A stretch of 64,000 nt of DNA, taken from Hepsetus odoe (Eukaryota; Chordata; Actinopteri; Characiformes; Hepsetidae). Made by a program: the position numbers and the translations under genes. Positions 31,606 to 44,922 of this stretch are shown here, piece by piece; position 1 is the stretch's first letter, and each line of letters starts with the position of its first letter. A model generated the notes under the pieces. The model was not told the origin of the DNA and searched no databases. It worked only from the letters and a program-made list of their open reading frames with translations. The DNA lies in the NCBI GenBank assembly GCA_017165825.1, contig CM029367.1, positions 24,623,741-24,687,740 on the forward strand. Reading direction: 5' to 3'.

Positions 31606-31867
31606 AGTGAAGTGAAAGTGACAACCCTTGTCATTGCGAGGTCATGGCACAGCACACATGAACCACAACGAAATTGGACCTCTGCATTTAACCCATGCAC
31701 ACTCAAACCCGTGCAGCAGTGGGCAGCTATTGAAAGCGCCCGGGGAGCAGTGAGGGGGACGGTACCTTGCTCAAGGGTACCTCAGGGCAACCTATTGGGA
31801 AGGGGTTTGAACCCCCGATCCTCCGATCATGCGGCTAACGCCCTAACCGCTAGGCCACCGCTGCCCC
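31606..31867 (-). mobile_element. SINE-B copy 4 (minus strand), near full length
   Basis: The best preserved copy. The minus strand starts ggggcagcggtggcctagcg, then has a box B-like region, the ccttgagcaaggtaccgtcc core, and the tail complementary to tgaagtgaaagtgacaaccc. Confidence 0.88.
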
Positions 31868-32771
31868 ACTATACAATTTTTTTTCAATTTAACGCTGAAT
31901 TTTGTGTTCATGTTCAGCGAACGTGGGTTTGGTAGCACTGTGTGATAATGTTGCATAACTTCTGGAATGGACGGGATGCCGAAGCAGTTTTGTGATTGAC
32001 ATTTGATTCGATTTTTTTCTGTGTTCAAATGTGTTTTTCCAGTCCAATTTGAGAACTATTCAGATTCTGAATTTTACTTTTACAACCCCCTAAAGGGTTT
32101 CATAACTTGTTCATAACACGTTCCCTTTTGCTTGACGTTTATACATAATTACAGATATTGTTTATTATTTTATAGATAATTACTGATTTAAAAAAGAATG
32201 CTTTTGAAAGGTGTTGTCAGGTAATTTGCATGCCGTTAGTTACGAATGCGTCTTTTTGAGTTGCAGAGGATTGCCAGAGGCGAATCAAAACCGTGCATAC
32301 ACATCATGTACCTTCACACTGGTTGATATCTTGTGCCAACAAAATCATGCAGTGGCACGAAGTCTTGCTCATGCAATATATCCTCCGGGAATCATGTTGC
32401 AGATTCTTGGTGACTGACACATTTAGTAGTCAACTCCGAGAACCACATTTTAATTAGAAACTACTGAAGTACAGCAGATGACTAATAGCACTAAAGGACT
32501 GAACATCACCTGACCCTTCAATTTCACTGAGAATTTCATATTTCCTGCATTATTCAGTATTTGAGATGGAATTTTTAAAAATCCATTGTTTTGAAATGTT
32601 GATTTAAAAGAAACGTAGGTTTTCTATACAGTGTTGGTAATGGGAACTTGTGTATAACACAGAGGCAGCCGTTTGATTTAGAATTCAAAACAACAAGAGT
32701 ACTTAAACACATCAACTTAGTCCTTCATACACAGCGAGTATTAGAAGGTAAAACCTCTAAAATATTTTTCT
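31868..32771 (+). other. No gene seen
   Basis: AT-rich; no exon, RNA gene or element recognised. Confidence 0.6.
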
Positions 32772-32886
32772 TACATTACACTTACGGCATTAGGTTTTGC
32801 TCAGGAGCCCAGTGGTGATAGGTGGGATTTGAACCTGCTACCTCTTGGTCCATATGCAAGTGTTCTACCACTAGACCACCCACAGA
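32772..32886 (-). mobile_element. SINE-A fragment (minus strand)
   Basis: The minus strand reads tgggtggtctagtggtagaa, caggttcaaatcccacctat, then caccactgggctcctgagca, the head and core of SINE-A; the L2-like tail is almost gone. Confidence 0.8.
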
Positions 32887-34694
32887 ATCTAATTGCACTC
32901 GATATATCATTGTCATTTTATTTCATTAATTCATTCATTTCCTTCATTCATTTTCGTGGTGGTAGCTGAGGAGGTTTACTGGGACGTTCCTTTCACTGGC
33001 CACTTCCATTGGACGCCTAGCTCCTCCTGGGTGATAGAGGCATTTCCAGGTCAGCCAAGATATGCAAGTTGCAAATTTTCATTCAAAGAGAAAAAAAAAA
33101 AGGCTTTCCTCTTCCTCTGACCAAAAGCTCTCTATGAAGAATTTAATTAAATATAGAACCTGCACTGAGAAGGATCGTTTTAAAAACTGAAGTGTTCTTT
33201 GAGTTGTGAAGTTTCTATGTACAGCCAGTGCCTATATTAATTAATCCTCAATTAATTTGTTCAAGTGTTGAGTGAAAATGGGTTAGCCCCAGGACATCAT
33301 AGCCAAACTCTTCATGAGGGGAAGAAGCCACTGACCCTGTAGAGCCTTGAGCATGTGCAAGGTGATGACTAAGCCTCTGTAGCAAAAGGCCTCCATCAAA
33401 TAAACCCCAGAAATGCTGGATTGGTGCCAGACAACCTGAAAGATTCTGTTTGAAAATATGTTGGGAAGGAATTGCTTGAACGTCAGAATACGCTTCTTTT
33501 TTAGACCCTTCTTATCACTTCTACGATAGAGGTCTGAACTATTTGGATTACTAAACATTGATTAAAAACACATATTAATCAGAAAATAAATTCAGACACT
33601 TCCACATCAACGTAATCATTTATTCATCACCTGCACAAAATAAATGTTAACCTTAGTTGCTAGTGAGACTAAAACTGGCTGTAAAACGGAAATAGTGTTT
33701 TAAAATGACAGGACACGAGGAAAAGTAAAATACTGCGAAGTTTTGTTTGTCATTGACTCGGTGGCCACTGTTAACGTAACATTGCTTTTTCTGTTGCTAA
33801 GTAACAAGACACAATGCGCAGTGGTGTACATCTAGCGGATATAATAATCCTACAAATTACTAGTGCCCTGTGAAAGATTGAAGTGCCCTCAAATTCACTC
33901 TTCAGTTCCGCTTTATGATTCGGACACTAAGAGGAAAAAGTAGCAAACTGGGATCCATTTCATTCAAAGCGCAGCTCCTTTGCAGCTGGTTTCCATTAGC
34001 AGATTGGAGCAGTTCAATTCGACTGAATGACAAAGCGAGTTTAGTTTGTGGCCATTCGTGCTGCAGTCCCATCAGCCTTTACGTGCATTTCAATTTCGAG
34101 CAGCTTAGGTTGGGGCTAAGCCACTCATCTGGAGAAACTGCTAGAAAAGCGGAGCAGATATTGACTGGGGACATGCCTTCGACCAATGACCAAATTCAGC
34201 CTTGGTTGTGAATACTTTAGGTGCTGTGCTTCATTGCACATGCAAAATACAGGCTCCATAGACATTAATTTTAATGACCTCTCTTACATATTCTCCTTCA
34301 GAAAGAGATGGGAAACATTGGGAGGTTACGGTCCTGGAAGAATCCAGGCCTGAACAAAATAATGTCAGCACAGAAAGCACTAGAAATAAACAAGAAAGTG
34401 CTCCATTGAACATCATGGAAGACACGTTGAAGGTAGAATCCTTTTGGTCATTCTCTGAGAATAAAGGTAAAGTTGTCTTTTATGAGCTGCTCTGCGTAAG
34501 GCTTCCTAAAAAGGCTGAACTATCAGGGCTACAGACAAGATGTGATGTTGGCATTGGATTAAGTTCATCTATGCTTGGTTTGCTACTTTAGAGATTCCAC
34601 GACAGGCACAGAAGGGGTAGAGGCGAACCTTAATGACATGATTCAGGATCCTGTGTGTGTACTTTAATGTGGATAATGTTGTCACAATAGGCTC

Positions 34695-34697
<3 letters not shown>
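32887..34697 (+). other. No gene seen
   Basis: Several short open frames but none with recognisable protein content or credible splice context. Confidence 0.6.

Positions 34698-34726
<29 letters not shown>
34698..34726. repeat. (GT)n microsatellite
   Basis: About 14 GT units followed by T-rich and G-rich runs to 34,760. Confidence 0.97.
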
Positions 34727-34729
<3 letters not shown>

Positions 34730-35007
34730 TTGTTTTGTTTTTTTTGGGGGTTTTTTTTGTGCGAGTTGTTTGTTTGTCAGGTCTTTATTTTGTTCAGACT
34801 ACTCTGAAGTAGTTATTTATTTTTGGTAGTTATTTATCCAACTTTTGTGTCAGGGCAGTGGAAGATTTCTTAAGATTTTTTAAGTTTTAGCTTCAAGGCT
34901 TTTTAGAAAAGTTAGTGTCTGATGGTGGGGATAGACCATTCATAATCATCCTCCATGAATTCCTCTTGTGTTTATATATTATGAGTTCAACCACGTGGCA
35001 TCTGGGA

Positions 35008-35114
35008 TGCTGCCGGCATCAAAAATCTAGCATGTGGAAGTTTTTTGTATTTTCCTGCCTAGTTTGACGTCATCTCTGACATGTTCTATGATGCAGTCCA
35101 AAAGGATGCGAGAG
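35008..35114 (+). repeat. Dispersed repeat X, copy 1
   Basis: Shares aaaaatctagcatgtg, ttttcctgc.tagtttga and the tgacatgttct...tccaaaaggatg block with 36,926-37,038 in the same orientation. Family not identified. Confidence 0.65.
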
Positions 35115-36925
35115 CTCTCCGGTTCCAAGTTCTGGAGATAACCTGCAGAGGATTTAAAGCTAATCCTTCTGATCTCTTTGACACACTAAAGGTTTTAATT
35201 CAACGGGGAGATGCATCAGGCAAATTCAGTTTTTTGGACTCTCTGAAGGAAACCTTCTATCATAAATTTCTTTATCACTGTTTGTGTTTGCAGAACCCAG
35301 CTTTAGTTTGTACCCTAAGCCATCCGGACATTCTCAAAGTCCACGCTTTGGCCCACAATGTGGAGACATGTAGGACAAGAAATCTTGGTTATTGAGTTTA
35401 AACCTATAAATTTAGGGAAGGCCTTGTGTGCATGTTATGGGCTTTGATTGAACGCTGGGCAGAACAGCAAACTATACAAGATGCTCCAAGGTCGGTGTGT
35501 TGACTGGTTTACCCCGGAATAGTGTACAGTTTCTTGTTTAGGGCTTGAGAGAGAGATCCTAATGCTACAATTTATAGTTATGAACTTTGATTATTGGACA
35601 CTTAAACTGCACTATAAATGATTCAGACATTTATGTCTTATTTATGAAAGCTGAAAAAAAAATGTACTTAGAGGTTTAATCTGAATATGGAAGAAATTAA
35701 AGATTATAAGGCACTATGCTACAATTTTTCTTACTAGGACATGGAAAAAGCTAAGAAGAATGTTGTATACAAGCTATGATCTATTTGGATGATCAAGAAT
35801 AGATCTTTTTTGAACAAATTGTTTATAGGAACAAATGGATGCAAAATGTCACTACTAGCTAGAGGTGGTAATAAGCAGTGAATCTGCTTTGAAAGAAAAT
35901 AGGTTTAATCTAGAATGTGAACTTATGACTGTATTGTTTGCCAGGAATATATTTCCTAATGACTTGATAGTGTTATGCAACTCTTGCTGCAATGCAGTGC
36001 TTCAAGGAACTGTCCCTCTTCCAGTTAAGTGACACAAGCTCAGGTTCATCCTGTTTGAGCTCAGAATGTCAAGGCTTCCTTATCTGTGGGAGATCCTGTG
36101 TCAATAACAGTAACGCAAGGAAAAACAGTGGAAATTTCATTGCTTTCACTGTCGTGGTTTGTTTGTGTTTTTAGAGAGTGGTTCCTGTGGAGTGATTGAC
36201 CATATACTTGTTCAGATGATACAAAAGGGCTTAGTGTTTAACTCTGATAAATAGCTAACAAAAGTGCCTCTCAACTGTTTGAATTGAGGTTTTTTTTTTC
36301 TTTTGGTTTGTTTTTTTGCATTTGTATTAACTGGAGATAACACCACCTGGTCTTGCTTTTGGAGCCATTACAATCACTATTCCTAGTTATGTTCAGCAGC
36401 TGAAAAGCTCATTGGCTCTTTATGGTCATTAAGTTTTGAATTAGCAGTTCAAACTATTTGTTTCTCCCTAAACAGTTTCTTTTGGTTCTGTTTAAGTGTT
36501 CCAAAAAATATTCAAATGTAATTTTTGGAAAAGCAGGTGGTGGAAACTGTCTTGTACACAGTGCCTTACAAATGTGAGCCCTTATTTCTCTAAAGTAATG
36601 TGTTTAAGCCTTAGACCACATGGTTTTTCTTGCTGTTACAGATGCCAAGGGAAGACACTGTTCAATTAAACATTAGGTGGTGTGTTCAATTAAACATGAT
36701 CGTCATGGTTTCCTGTCAGCTGTCATTGAACTGCTACAGTTCCTTCTGAGAAAGTCCTGTCAGAAAGATTGTGTCTTATACCAAGTTCAGACTACACAAA
36801 TTCAGCTTGCTCGCTGTCTGGGGCAAGCTCAGTGTCGGGCCTAAATAAGAACGTTAGGAATGATGAATGAGCAGCTTTTCTCCTGTATGGTTACGTATTA
36901 AAAGTACAGCGATGTCTCGTCTGTG

Positions 36926-37038
36926 ATGCTGCTGACACTCTATTGAAAAATCTAGCGTGTGAGAATTTCTTTTGAATTTTCCTGCTTAGTTTGAAATCCT
37001 ATATGACATGTTCCTTGATGTCCAAAAGGATGAGAGGT
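36926..37038 (+). repeat. Dispersed repeat X, copy 2
   Basis: About 110 bp clearly related to copy 1 (aaaaatctagcgtgtg, ttttcctgcttagtttga, tccaaaaggatgagag). Upstream sequence 36,780-36,925 may belong to the same element. Confidence 0.65.
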
Positions 37039-37202
37039 CTGTAAATTGAACATGACGATGAGGAGAAAGCAGAGCTGGATTTGCTGTTTGAACAACAAAA
37101 CCAAGGGCAAGTTTATTGAGTTTTAATTTTTTTGTCTTCTTGAGGAAATTAGCAGATAGTAGCAGAAGGTCTTCATTTGATTTTGTTTACGTACAACCTA
37201 TT

Positions 37203-37444
37203 GGAAATGAAAGTGACTTTCATTGTAAAAACACTACACAGCACTCTGTGAACCACAACAGAATGCTTTCTCTGCATTTAACCCATTACACGGTGCTGCA
37301 GGGTGCAGCCATGCATCCAGCGCCTAGAAAGAAATGACGACGCAGTACCTTGTTCAAGGGTACCTCAGGATACTGGTCTGGAACTCCAAACCATAACCTT
37401 CCAATCATGTGGCCTGGTTCCTAACTACTAGTCCACTGCTACCA
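37203..37444 (-). mobile_element. SINE-B copy 5 (minus strand)
   Basis: Contains gaaagtgactttcattgtaa, accttgttcaagggtacctc and an end complementary to a tRNA-like head. Diverged. Confidence 0.8.
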
Positions 37445-37459
37445 CCATCATTTGTAAGC

Positions 37460-37692
37460 TACATTTGTGTTGCTCTTTACCATCATTAGATTCCTCTCCC
37501 CACCTACATCGTGCTGGATCATCTGCATCAGCTGCAGAACTCCTCGCTAAATCTATTCATTTATAAAATGCTTTTTCTTTTCTTTCTTGATCTACAGTGT
37601 CAACCAGAGGATAGGTCCTCCTTCCTTTGTCGTCCTAGCTTACTCACTTGGGGCTTTAAGTGCTTTATAAGTAAAACGAACTTGACTTCACT
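37460..37692 (+). repeat. Probable 3' tail of an unidentified retroelement
   Basis: Pieces such as aaccagaggataggtcctcc and gctttaagtgctttataagt resemble a repeated terminal sequence in fish genomes. Recognition is from memory and weak. A 24-nt scrap of the SINE-B end (gaagtgaaagtgactatttg) follows at 37,717. Confidence 0.4.
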
Positions 37693-37744
37693 TAATGCAG
37701 AAATCATTCTTCTTTTGAAGTGAAAGTGACTATTTGTCATTGTT

Positions 37745-40700
37745 AGTTACCTATTTATGTTTGTGTGCTGTGCTAATAGTTTCAATGGTGGATGTATTGA
37801 CAAATATTGAAATATTTTAAAGAAAACTTTGAGAACTTTTAACAATACAGTTAAGTCCTATATTCTGAGTGGCATTTTCTTCATGCTATCGTTGAACATT
37901 GTCATCCTGATACTAACCCACGTATAGATCAGGTAAATTTAAAAGCACATGCAGAAGCTTAAATATGAACAAGGAGAAGTCGTCAGCATCAAATTCTACA
38001 GCCAGTTTTAAGTGTGTGGGTAAAAAAAAAAAAAAAAAGGCTTATCACATGGCCTGCAGAGATAATGGAACTACACTAAGTTCCCCTTTATCATTTAAAA
38101 CTCCACTTTTGATATTTAACTTTCATGCATTTTTAATGAAGTTAATGAATCATCTGTTGAATCATGCAAATTACCAAACACAAGTCGCTTCCTAATTATA
38201 AAGCAAATAAACAAAACATGTTCCAGCAACGCAACATTTGCAAACAGTGTTCCACCTGCCATGAGACTGTCATTGAGAAGAGCCTATAGGTGATCCAAAC
38301 AAGCTCTAATATGTTTGGAGGGATTATAATAAGACGCCCTGCATAACAAAGTCAGAAAAACGGCACCGCTGGTTAAGAAATGCTTATCACGAGCTTCATG
38401 CGTCCTTTCTGATATTTAACGTCCCATACTGCATGCTAATGAAGGAGTGGTGAAGATGAGTGTGCTGACTTTGAAGGAGTGGGATGGTTTGTATGAATTC
38501 TTTTGCCCTTAGGTGAAAGAACTGGAAGATTGGTTCAATTAGCTATAAATGAGAGATCAAAGAGAGTGGAGGAAAAAAAAACAATATTTTTGAAGTAGCT
38601 GTACCAGATTAGTTTCTCTAATCTCTTCTGGGCTTTTATGTCTTGCATCAAGAGCTCTTCTCACGGAGGCTGCCCACCAAGTGCATTGCTCTCGTTTTTA
38701 TCCATGTGTAAAGCTTCTTTGCTCATTTGAGCATTTTCCATGTAAATTATTCTTAGCTTTGCTGATTTAAAAAATCTTTTTTTTCCCTTCTTTTTGTCAC
38801 AGCTGGAAAGTTGACCAAAAAGCCACCGAGGTATCTCACTTTGAACCTGTTGCTCTTCAGATGTGAGCTCATATGTGCACTGTTCATTTGGGCCATGACA
38901 CTCGTAGAGAAGCTATTTCCAGCTACAAAGTCCCCCTTTGTTGAGCCACGTTATTTTACTTATATATCACCATTCCAGTCGATTTCTAAAAGGGTTTATG
39001 AAATGGGTATATCTCAATAGTTGAGTTAACGTTCATATTTTGAGTATTGCTGATGTAATTAGAGAAGCTGCTGGGGTGTGGTATATGCTACGTTGGGTTT
39101 TAGTCAAGCTGGATTTTGGCACCGGTGTTCAAACTATTCGTCTGCTTTTTGATGATAAATGTTCTTTATCCACAATGCATTGTTATATGTACTCGATGAG
39201 CTTTTCAGTGTCTTTTTTCGCTTGTAAGGAAGATGAGTGGTCTGTGTGACAATGTAGTTAGACATGATTGTTGTCGGCAGTATTTTATTAACGATACATT
39301 TTATGCAGTCACATTTAGTCGACTTTTTATGTGTAAGGTGCTCCGTCATGAAAAAAGGAAAAACATAACACCAGAGTTTGTGGGTATATTTCAAACAGAG
39401 CCTAAGATTTACTGCTGCATCATGACATGCATGATCTGTTTCTCCTGTTCATTAACCCTTTACTATCCGGAAGAGAAACTGTCAATCCATTATCATCCAG
39501 TTTTTCTCCCTGGCTCGGTCTCATTCTCCCTCTTTTTCAAACACAACAGAAAGTAGCACTGTTTTCAGTTTCAGTGTTGGTAACAGCAAAATATGAAACA
39601 TTCATTTCTGAAATGACCATGAAACTTTAATATTTAACCAAAGTTCCCTGAGCAGGAAACTGAAGAGGAATGATGGAGCCAGGCTGCAGCATGAGGGGAA
39701 AATGCACACTTGAGTCCAAGACATCAGCCAACATTTTTTCCTCTGTAACTTCACCTCAGCCTGGCTGATCTGAACGATATTAAGGGATCACTGTTTCTAG
39801 CAACTATATTGTTGGTCAGCGGTGATAACTGTGATATTCTCTTCTGTTTCTGACCTGAGCATCCACAGAAAGTCCAGTCCACGTTTGATGAGCAAAAAGT
39901 CCAAATCTTGCATCCTTCTTAAAATCGCCTGTCCTCGAGGGTTTTGAACACACTAGTCTTTCAGCAGTGCCTAATAAAGGCTGAATTATTCTTGTACGCT
40001 CTTCAACGGCACAAGTTAGAGTACTGACAGAGTACATTTCACTGAAAAATGCAGCCAAAACACATTGTAGATAAGAGGATATGGCCATGCCTTGCATTTC
40101 AACCACATCACCCCCCCCCCCTTAACTGAAATGAGACAGGTGAGCGATGGGCGATGTGAGATCAAAGCTTTATAGATTATGGAATACACCCGTTGCAAAT
40201 AGATCAAGAGTATTTCACACTAGTGCATTTAAAGTCATACAGTCAATTTACCAGTACCGGCATATGCAATATCAAGACGCGCTAAATCCGAGTTGCTTTT
40301 AACCATGTATTAGCGCAACAGTAATTGAACTCTTGGGCCTTTAAAGGAGGATTATCTTCTAATAAGGTCTAGATGCTTCTGGGGTTGCTCTTGCACTTCC
40401 TACAGTTGGGTGATCATTTAGTATACACGGAACATGTAAAGGCAACCTTAATCAGTACAGGATTATAGCAATTCATTAAATGCTCGTCTGTTTGTAGCTG
40501 CATGCTATATCCTAGGAATTGCCTCATTAATGGCAAAGGACATTTAATATTTGGATCTTCCCAATGAAATCCTAAACATTTTTACACACACCAATAATAA
40601 AAGTCCTGGCCTGTGCATTGCATATGTGAAGTCACAACCATGTCCTCATTTTCAATTGACTGCACATTCAGCCTACATCCATTTATTCCACGTGTTTGTT

Positions 40701-40870
40701 GTAGTCAGTGGAAGTCTTGATGATGCTTCATACACTCTCTCGCAGATAATTGGAGAGGAAGATGTTTTCCCCACTACTTTTTTCTGCAGTGTTCCACATC
40801 TCACGAAGGAAGGGGTCAACCAATCAGAACAGATTTCATTTACAATTTCAGTGGAAAGGAAGTGAGGGGA
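37745..40870 (+). other. No gene seen
   Basis: AT-rich with a 16-A run near 38,022-38,038. No coding exon recognised. Confidence 0.6.
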
Positions 40871-40871
40871 G

Positions 40872-41407
40872 AGTTTTAGGCAGGTGTGGAAAAAATGCTG
40901 TAAACAAAATGCTTTCAGAAATATAAATAATGATTGTTTATTTTTATCAATTTACAAAATGCAAAGTGAGCGAACAAAAGAAAAATCTAAATCAAATCAA
41001 TATTTGGTGTTACTACCTTTTGCTTTCAAACCAGCATCAGTTCTTCTGCCCCCCACAGAGCCCTGATCTCAACATCATCCAGTGTGTCTGGATTACATGA
41101 AGAGACAGAAGGATGTGAGGAAGCCTACATCCACAGAAGATCTGTGCTTAGTTCTCCAAGATGTTTGGAACGTCCTACCAGCCGAGTTCCTTCAAAAACT
41201 GTGTGCAAGTGTACCTAGAAGAATTGATGCTGTTTTGAAATCAAAGGGTGGTCACACCAAATACTGATTTGACTTAGATTTCTCTTTTGTTCATTCACTG
41301 CATTTTGTCGATTGATGAAAATAAATGATTAACACTTCCATTTCTGAAAGCGTTCTTTGTTTACAGCATTTTTTTTCCACACCTGCCGAAAACTTTTGCA
41401 CAGTACT
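40872..41407 (+). mobile_element. Foldback Tc1-like derivative
   Basis: About 175 bp at the left (ggcaggtgtggaaaaaatgc ... ccagcatcagttcttct) is an inverted copy of about 190 bp at the right (ending tccacacctgccgaaaactt). The right half also reads transposase C-terminal pieces on the plus strand: SPDLNIIQ near 41,062 and RRIDAVLKSKGGH near 41,217-41,255. Both arms contain the part that encodes the transposase C-terminus, so both derive from the same end of the parent element. No complete transposase, hence non-autonomous. Confidence 0.8.
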
Positions 41408-43558
41408 GCATTTCTGCTGAAAAGGACTTAAAAACTAGCATAATCGTTCGCGCCCAGCAGAAAACCATGTGAGCTTGTTCTATGGTTACGTTTATGTTTG
41501 TATTCCTTATTCAGTTATGCATTCTGTTTGCATTACAAACACATCTGAAATAATCTCCCATCACCTCCTTCAAATGCTCACACACAATATATGCATAAAC
41601 AGCCACTGGCCCACCTTCTTAGAACACACAACAGGAAACCTGGAAGTCATTGTTGGACCAAAGATGGAAACAGCGTGAGTGAAATGCACTGTAAAGCCTT
41701 TGTTCTCAGCTTATGAATGCAAAATGTATTTGCCTCAGCAGTACATTTAAGGTGACGACTGAAATGAGACATTTTCTAACGTTGGAACTCTTCTAATAGC
41801 GAAGTCCTTAGCTCAATTATTTCAACCAGCCCACCTCATGTTGAGATTTCTGTTTCTGTTGAATGTTCAGAGAAAAAATACCCAGTCTGCATTTGATGCA
41901 GGTTCAAAAGCCCAATCTAGAACTTTAAGAGAAAGTCTTCTTCTAAATGTTTTTTTTTTTTTTTTTTTTTGGTTACCTCAGACTTTAATCCGATTCCCGT
42001 GCTGCGCTGCCTCATATAGAAAATAAATGTTTTCCATTCTGTTAGATGCTCTGGTCCCTCCTGTTGTGAAATGATGATTGGTGAACGTCTGTAATTCTAA
42101 ATAGTGTGTTGTAGATTAGGTGCAGATATTACCACACCCCCCACCAACTGAAAGGTTGTGTGATTCTCCAGAAGAATCAAGGAAAAAAGCTTTATGGATC
42201 CTCTGAACAGTCAATCCCATGAATTTATGCATGCCTTCTAAACCTCTGAGCTGTTGAGGTGGTGAAAAATGACTTGCCTCAAGACCTCTGCTTCAGCAAA
42301 GATAGACCTCGTATATCTGTTCCAGGAAACAGCCCTTTAACCCTCGGCCTGGTAGTATACTGCAAAAGTGTGTTACACAAATGTAACAGTTCTGTTACAC
42401 ACTTTCTGAAGTTTTGAAGCGGATGCACCAGAAAAGCATTTTACATTTAACAAATGCCAGACAACATATTATAGTGACTTTATCTGTACTGTTAGTTAGC
42501 TCCTACCTCAGGGAAGGTTCTTTCCCAGCAGAGGCCATGAAGTGTAGTTTATTTGCAGCTTGCAAAAAAAAAAGTTTATAGTGTTAGCCTTGTTAACAGC
42601 TCTTAGTGTTCATTTAAAAATGGCTGACAGTGAAGTTCATTCTTTATTGAACCTATACACAGTAAACTCAAATTAAAACTCGTTTCTTGTCATTGCATGC
42701 GATGCTGTGTTCTTTAATGTGAAAGACTGCTAATTGTCTGCTAGGAGTTCTCACCTCTTTTGCTCTCCTTTTTGCTCTTTCAACCACATGCACACATCTC
42801 CTTTTGCACTTTGTCACGTAACCCACAACAAATGCCGTTCTGATTGTAGCAGTGTCCATCTTCTGGAGTTCCTCTCGGTGATTCAGAACCAAGGAATGTG
42901 CTTTTAAACGGTCGTAAGGCTTGTTTATATGCTTAGTTTAATTAACAAGCCACATGTATTAAGTGTTTGTCGCTATTTAAGTAGTTAGCACATGGTGCCT
43001 GGCCAATTTAAAAAACAAAAAAAAAAAAGTTTTCCCTTTTGTTGTTTTTGCGTTGTTCAGCATTAATGACTGAACTTTTGCAGATCGAGAAGAGCTGTAT
43101 TGTCTGCTTTGGCACAGCAGTGATGCTTAGCAAATCTGTTTTGTCTTCAGCCAAGTAATTGTTCAACTTTGGGCAAAGACAGGGTTCTCTTAAGGTTCCA
43201 GATAAGCAGATACAAACCAGCACAAAGATTTGTTTTTTTTTCTTCTCTCAAGCACACTCGGCAACGATCAATGTCTCAACTTTTAGACACAAGTTACTTT
43301 CCCATCTTCCCTTAAAATTTTTAGTTTATCTAATCAATGAATTTTAGTAGACTTATAACTTAGGAAAATATTTGCTGGTCATTTCCTCTTTTGAATAATC
43401 TATAATTGAAGTAGATGATGATTTATTTATTCTGCCTAAACCTTAATATAACATTACTGTTGAGTGATGGCATACATAGTGTTCTATACTATAACCAGTT
43501 CTTGTGCAACAATCCCCAGCATTCATTGTTTATTTCAGTGTGGTCCTGTTTATAATCA
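41408..43558 (+). other. No gene seen
   Basis: AT-rich; a T run at 41,950-41,971. Nothing recognised. Confidence 0.6.
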
Positions 43559-43691
43559 GTGGGCAGCCAATCATCAGCAGTGGAGCAGGGAAGGGGATGG
43601 TCCATTTAGGTAATCTACAGGTTCGGGACTCGACCTTACTACCCTTCGATCATAGGATCAGCTGCCTAACCCCTAGGCCAACACTGCCCCA
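43559..43691 (-). mobile_element. SINE-B copy 6, truncated (minus strand)
   Basis: The minus strand reads tggggcagtgttggcctagg followed by a box B-like ggtcgagtcccga; the distal half is missing. Confidence 0.75.
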
Positions 43692-44147
43692 CACCACTGA
43701 TGCAGCTCAGTTTAATATATTTTAATATATCTCAGATAAAATACATTTTGGAGTCATTCATTGTTTAGCATGTTCTGTTCGTCACTCTCTCACTGCGGAA
43801 ACCTTCTGTTCATGATAGTCAGCGATCTGCGTGTTGGACGACTGAAACTGGGAGTCTGTTATCTGGCTGTGTCCTGAGTTGGAGTGGTGTTCGGGCCTCA
43901 GTGTGAAGATGCTTCATGTGATCAGCGTTCTTATGGCCTCTTGGTAGCCAGTTTAACATTGTTTAGAGGTGGAGAGGATGATTTGTACAGTGGCATCAAC
44001 AAAGCAGAATGTGTAAACTGTAAAGTTACCAAAAGGTTTAGATCTTATCTGGGCTGGCCATAATCTTTTAAATACTGGTATATCTTATTACGTTTGTATT
44101 TGATTATCGCTTATTTAGCATTCATTTTATCTTTCACAGCCTAAAAG
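43692..44147 (+). other. No gene seen
   Basis: Unique AT-rich sequence, nothing recognised. Confidence 0.6.
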
Positions 44148-44325
44148 ACTTTTAGAGCTCTGTTCTTCTTTTGGCTGCTCCCATTTAGGGGTCGCCACAG
44201 CAGATCAGCCGTCTCCTTTTCTTCTGGTCAACTGCATCTTCCTTCTTCAAACCAACGGCCGGCATGTCCTCTCTCAACACATCCATACCCCTCCTTTTTG
44301 GTCTTCCTCTGTAACTTATCATAAA
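44148..44325 (-). mobile_element. RTE-like LINE 3' end
   Basis: The minus strand reads GRPKRRGMDVLREDM followed by a segment ending CCGDP-like (tgctgtggcgacccctaaat), typical of the extreme C-terminus of RTE-type ORF2 proteins, then gggagcagccaaaagaagaa, a common tail. 5'-truncated, as usual for LINE insertions. Confidence 0.75.
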
Positions 44326-44624
44326 GTCAGTTCATAAATAATAGCATTTTAGTGATACATGGAATATAAAAAGAAAAGTCACATGTGATCATCTTAGCCA
44401 AAGACTAACAGCCACATCTCCTCCTGCTATTTACCATTACAGTGTTTCAACAAAGAAAGATAGAAGGATGATATGTTTGGGTCTAGTTTGTTTAAAGCTT
44501 TTCTTTCGTTTCACCCACAGTCACATAAATACAACTCACCTTTGGGAGGATGAAGGGGTTAATTATCACTGTTTGAAGTCCTCATTGCTTTGGAAAAGAC
44601 TGCTGAATTTAATTCATGAGCAAG

Positions 44625-44627
<3 letters not shown>

Positions 44628-44666
<39 letters not shown>

Positions 44667-44679
44667 CTCTCTCGCTCTC
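44628..44679. repeat. (CT)n microsatellite
   Basis: About 26 CT units with two CG interruptions. Confidence 0.96.
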
Positions 44680-44885
44680 ATGACGACTAAGGCTTTTCGT
44701 CAGGCAGGCTTTGTTTGGGACTGAATGAACACAGTATGAAGGCCAGCTGATGGATAAACAGGAGACTCCAGAGGAAGTCCAGCCACAGAGAGAACTTTCT
44801 CTTGCTGTTTTTGTGCACTTTTCATTCTGCACTCTGTAGGAGGGCAGAGCGTTTGACATGCTCCTCAACTTGGCATTCTTTTAGC

Positions 44886-44922
44886 TTTTTTTTTTTTTTT
44901 TTTTCTTCCCCCCCCCCCCCCA
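44886..44922. repeat. T-tract to C-tract low-complexity run
   Basis: About 20 T then ttcttcc then 14 C, on the plus strand. Confidence 0.9.

Noticed and set aside
31800..31867. tRNA gene suggested by box A- and box B-like sequence
   Set aside because: It is the head of a SINE-B element, with SINE core and tail attached; the same holds for the other copies.
38801..38829. Possible 29-nt exon flanked by gtcacag and gtatct
   Set aside because: Too short to judge and not in frame with any neighbour candidate.
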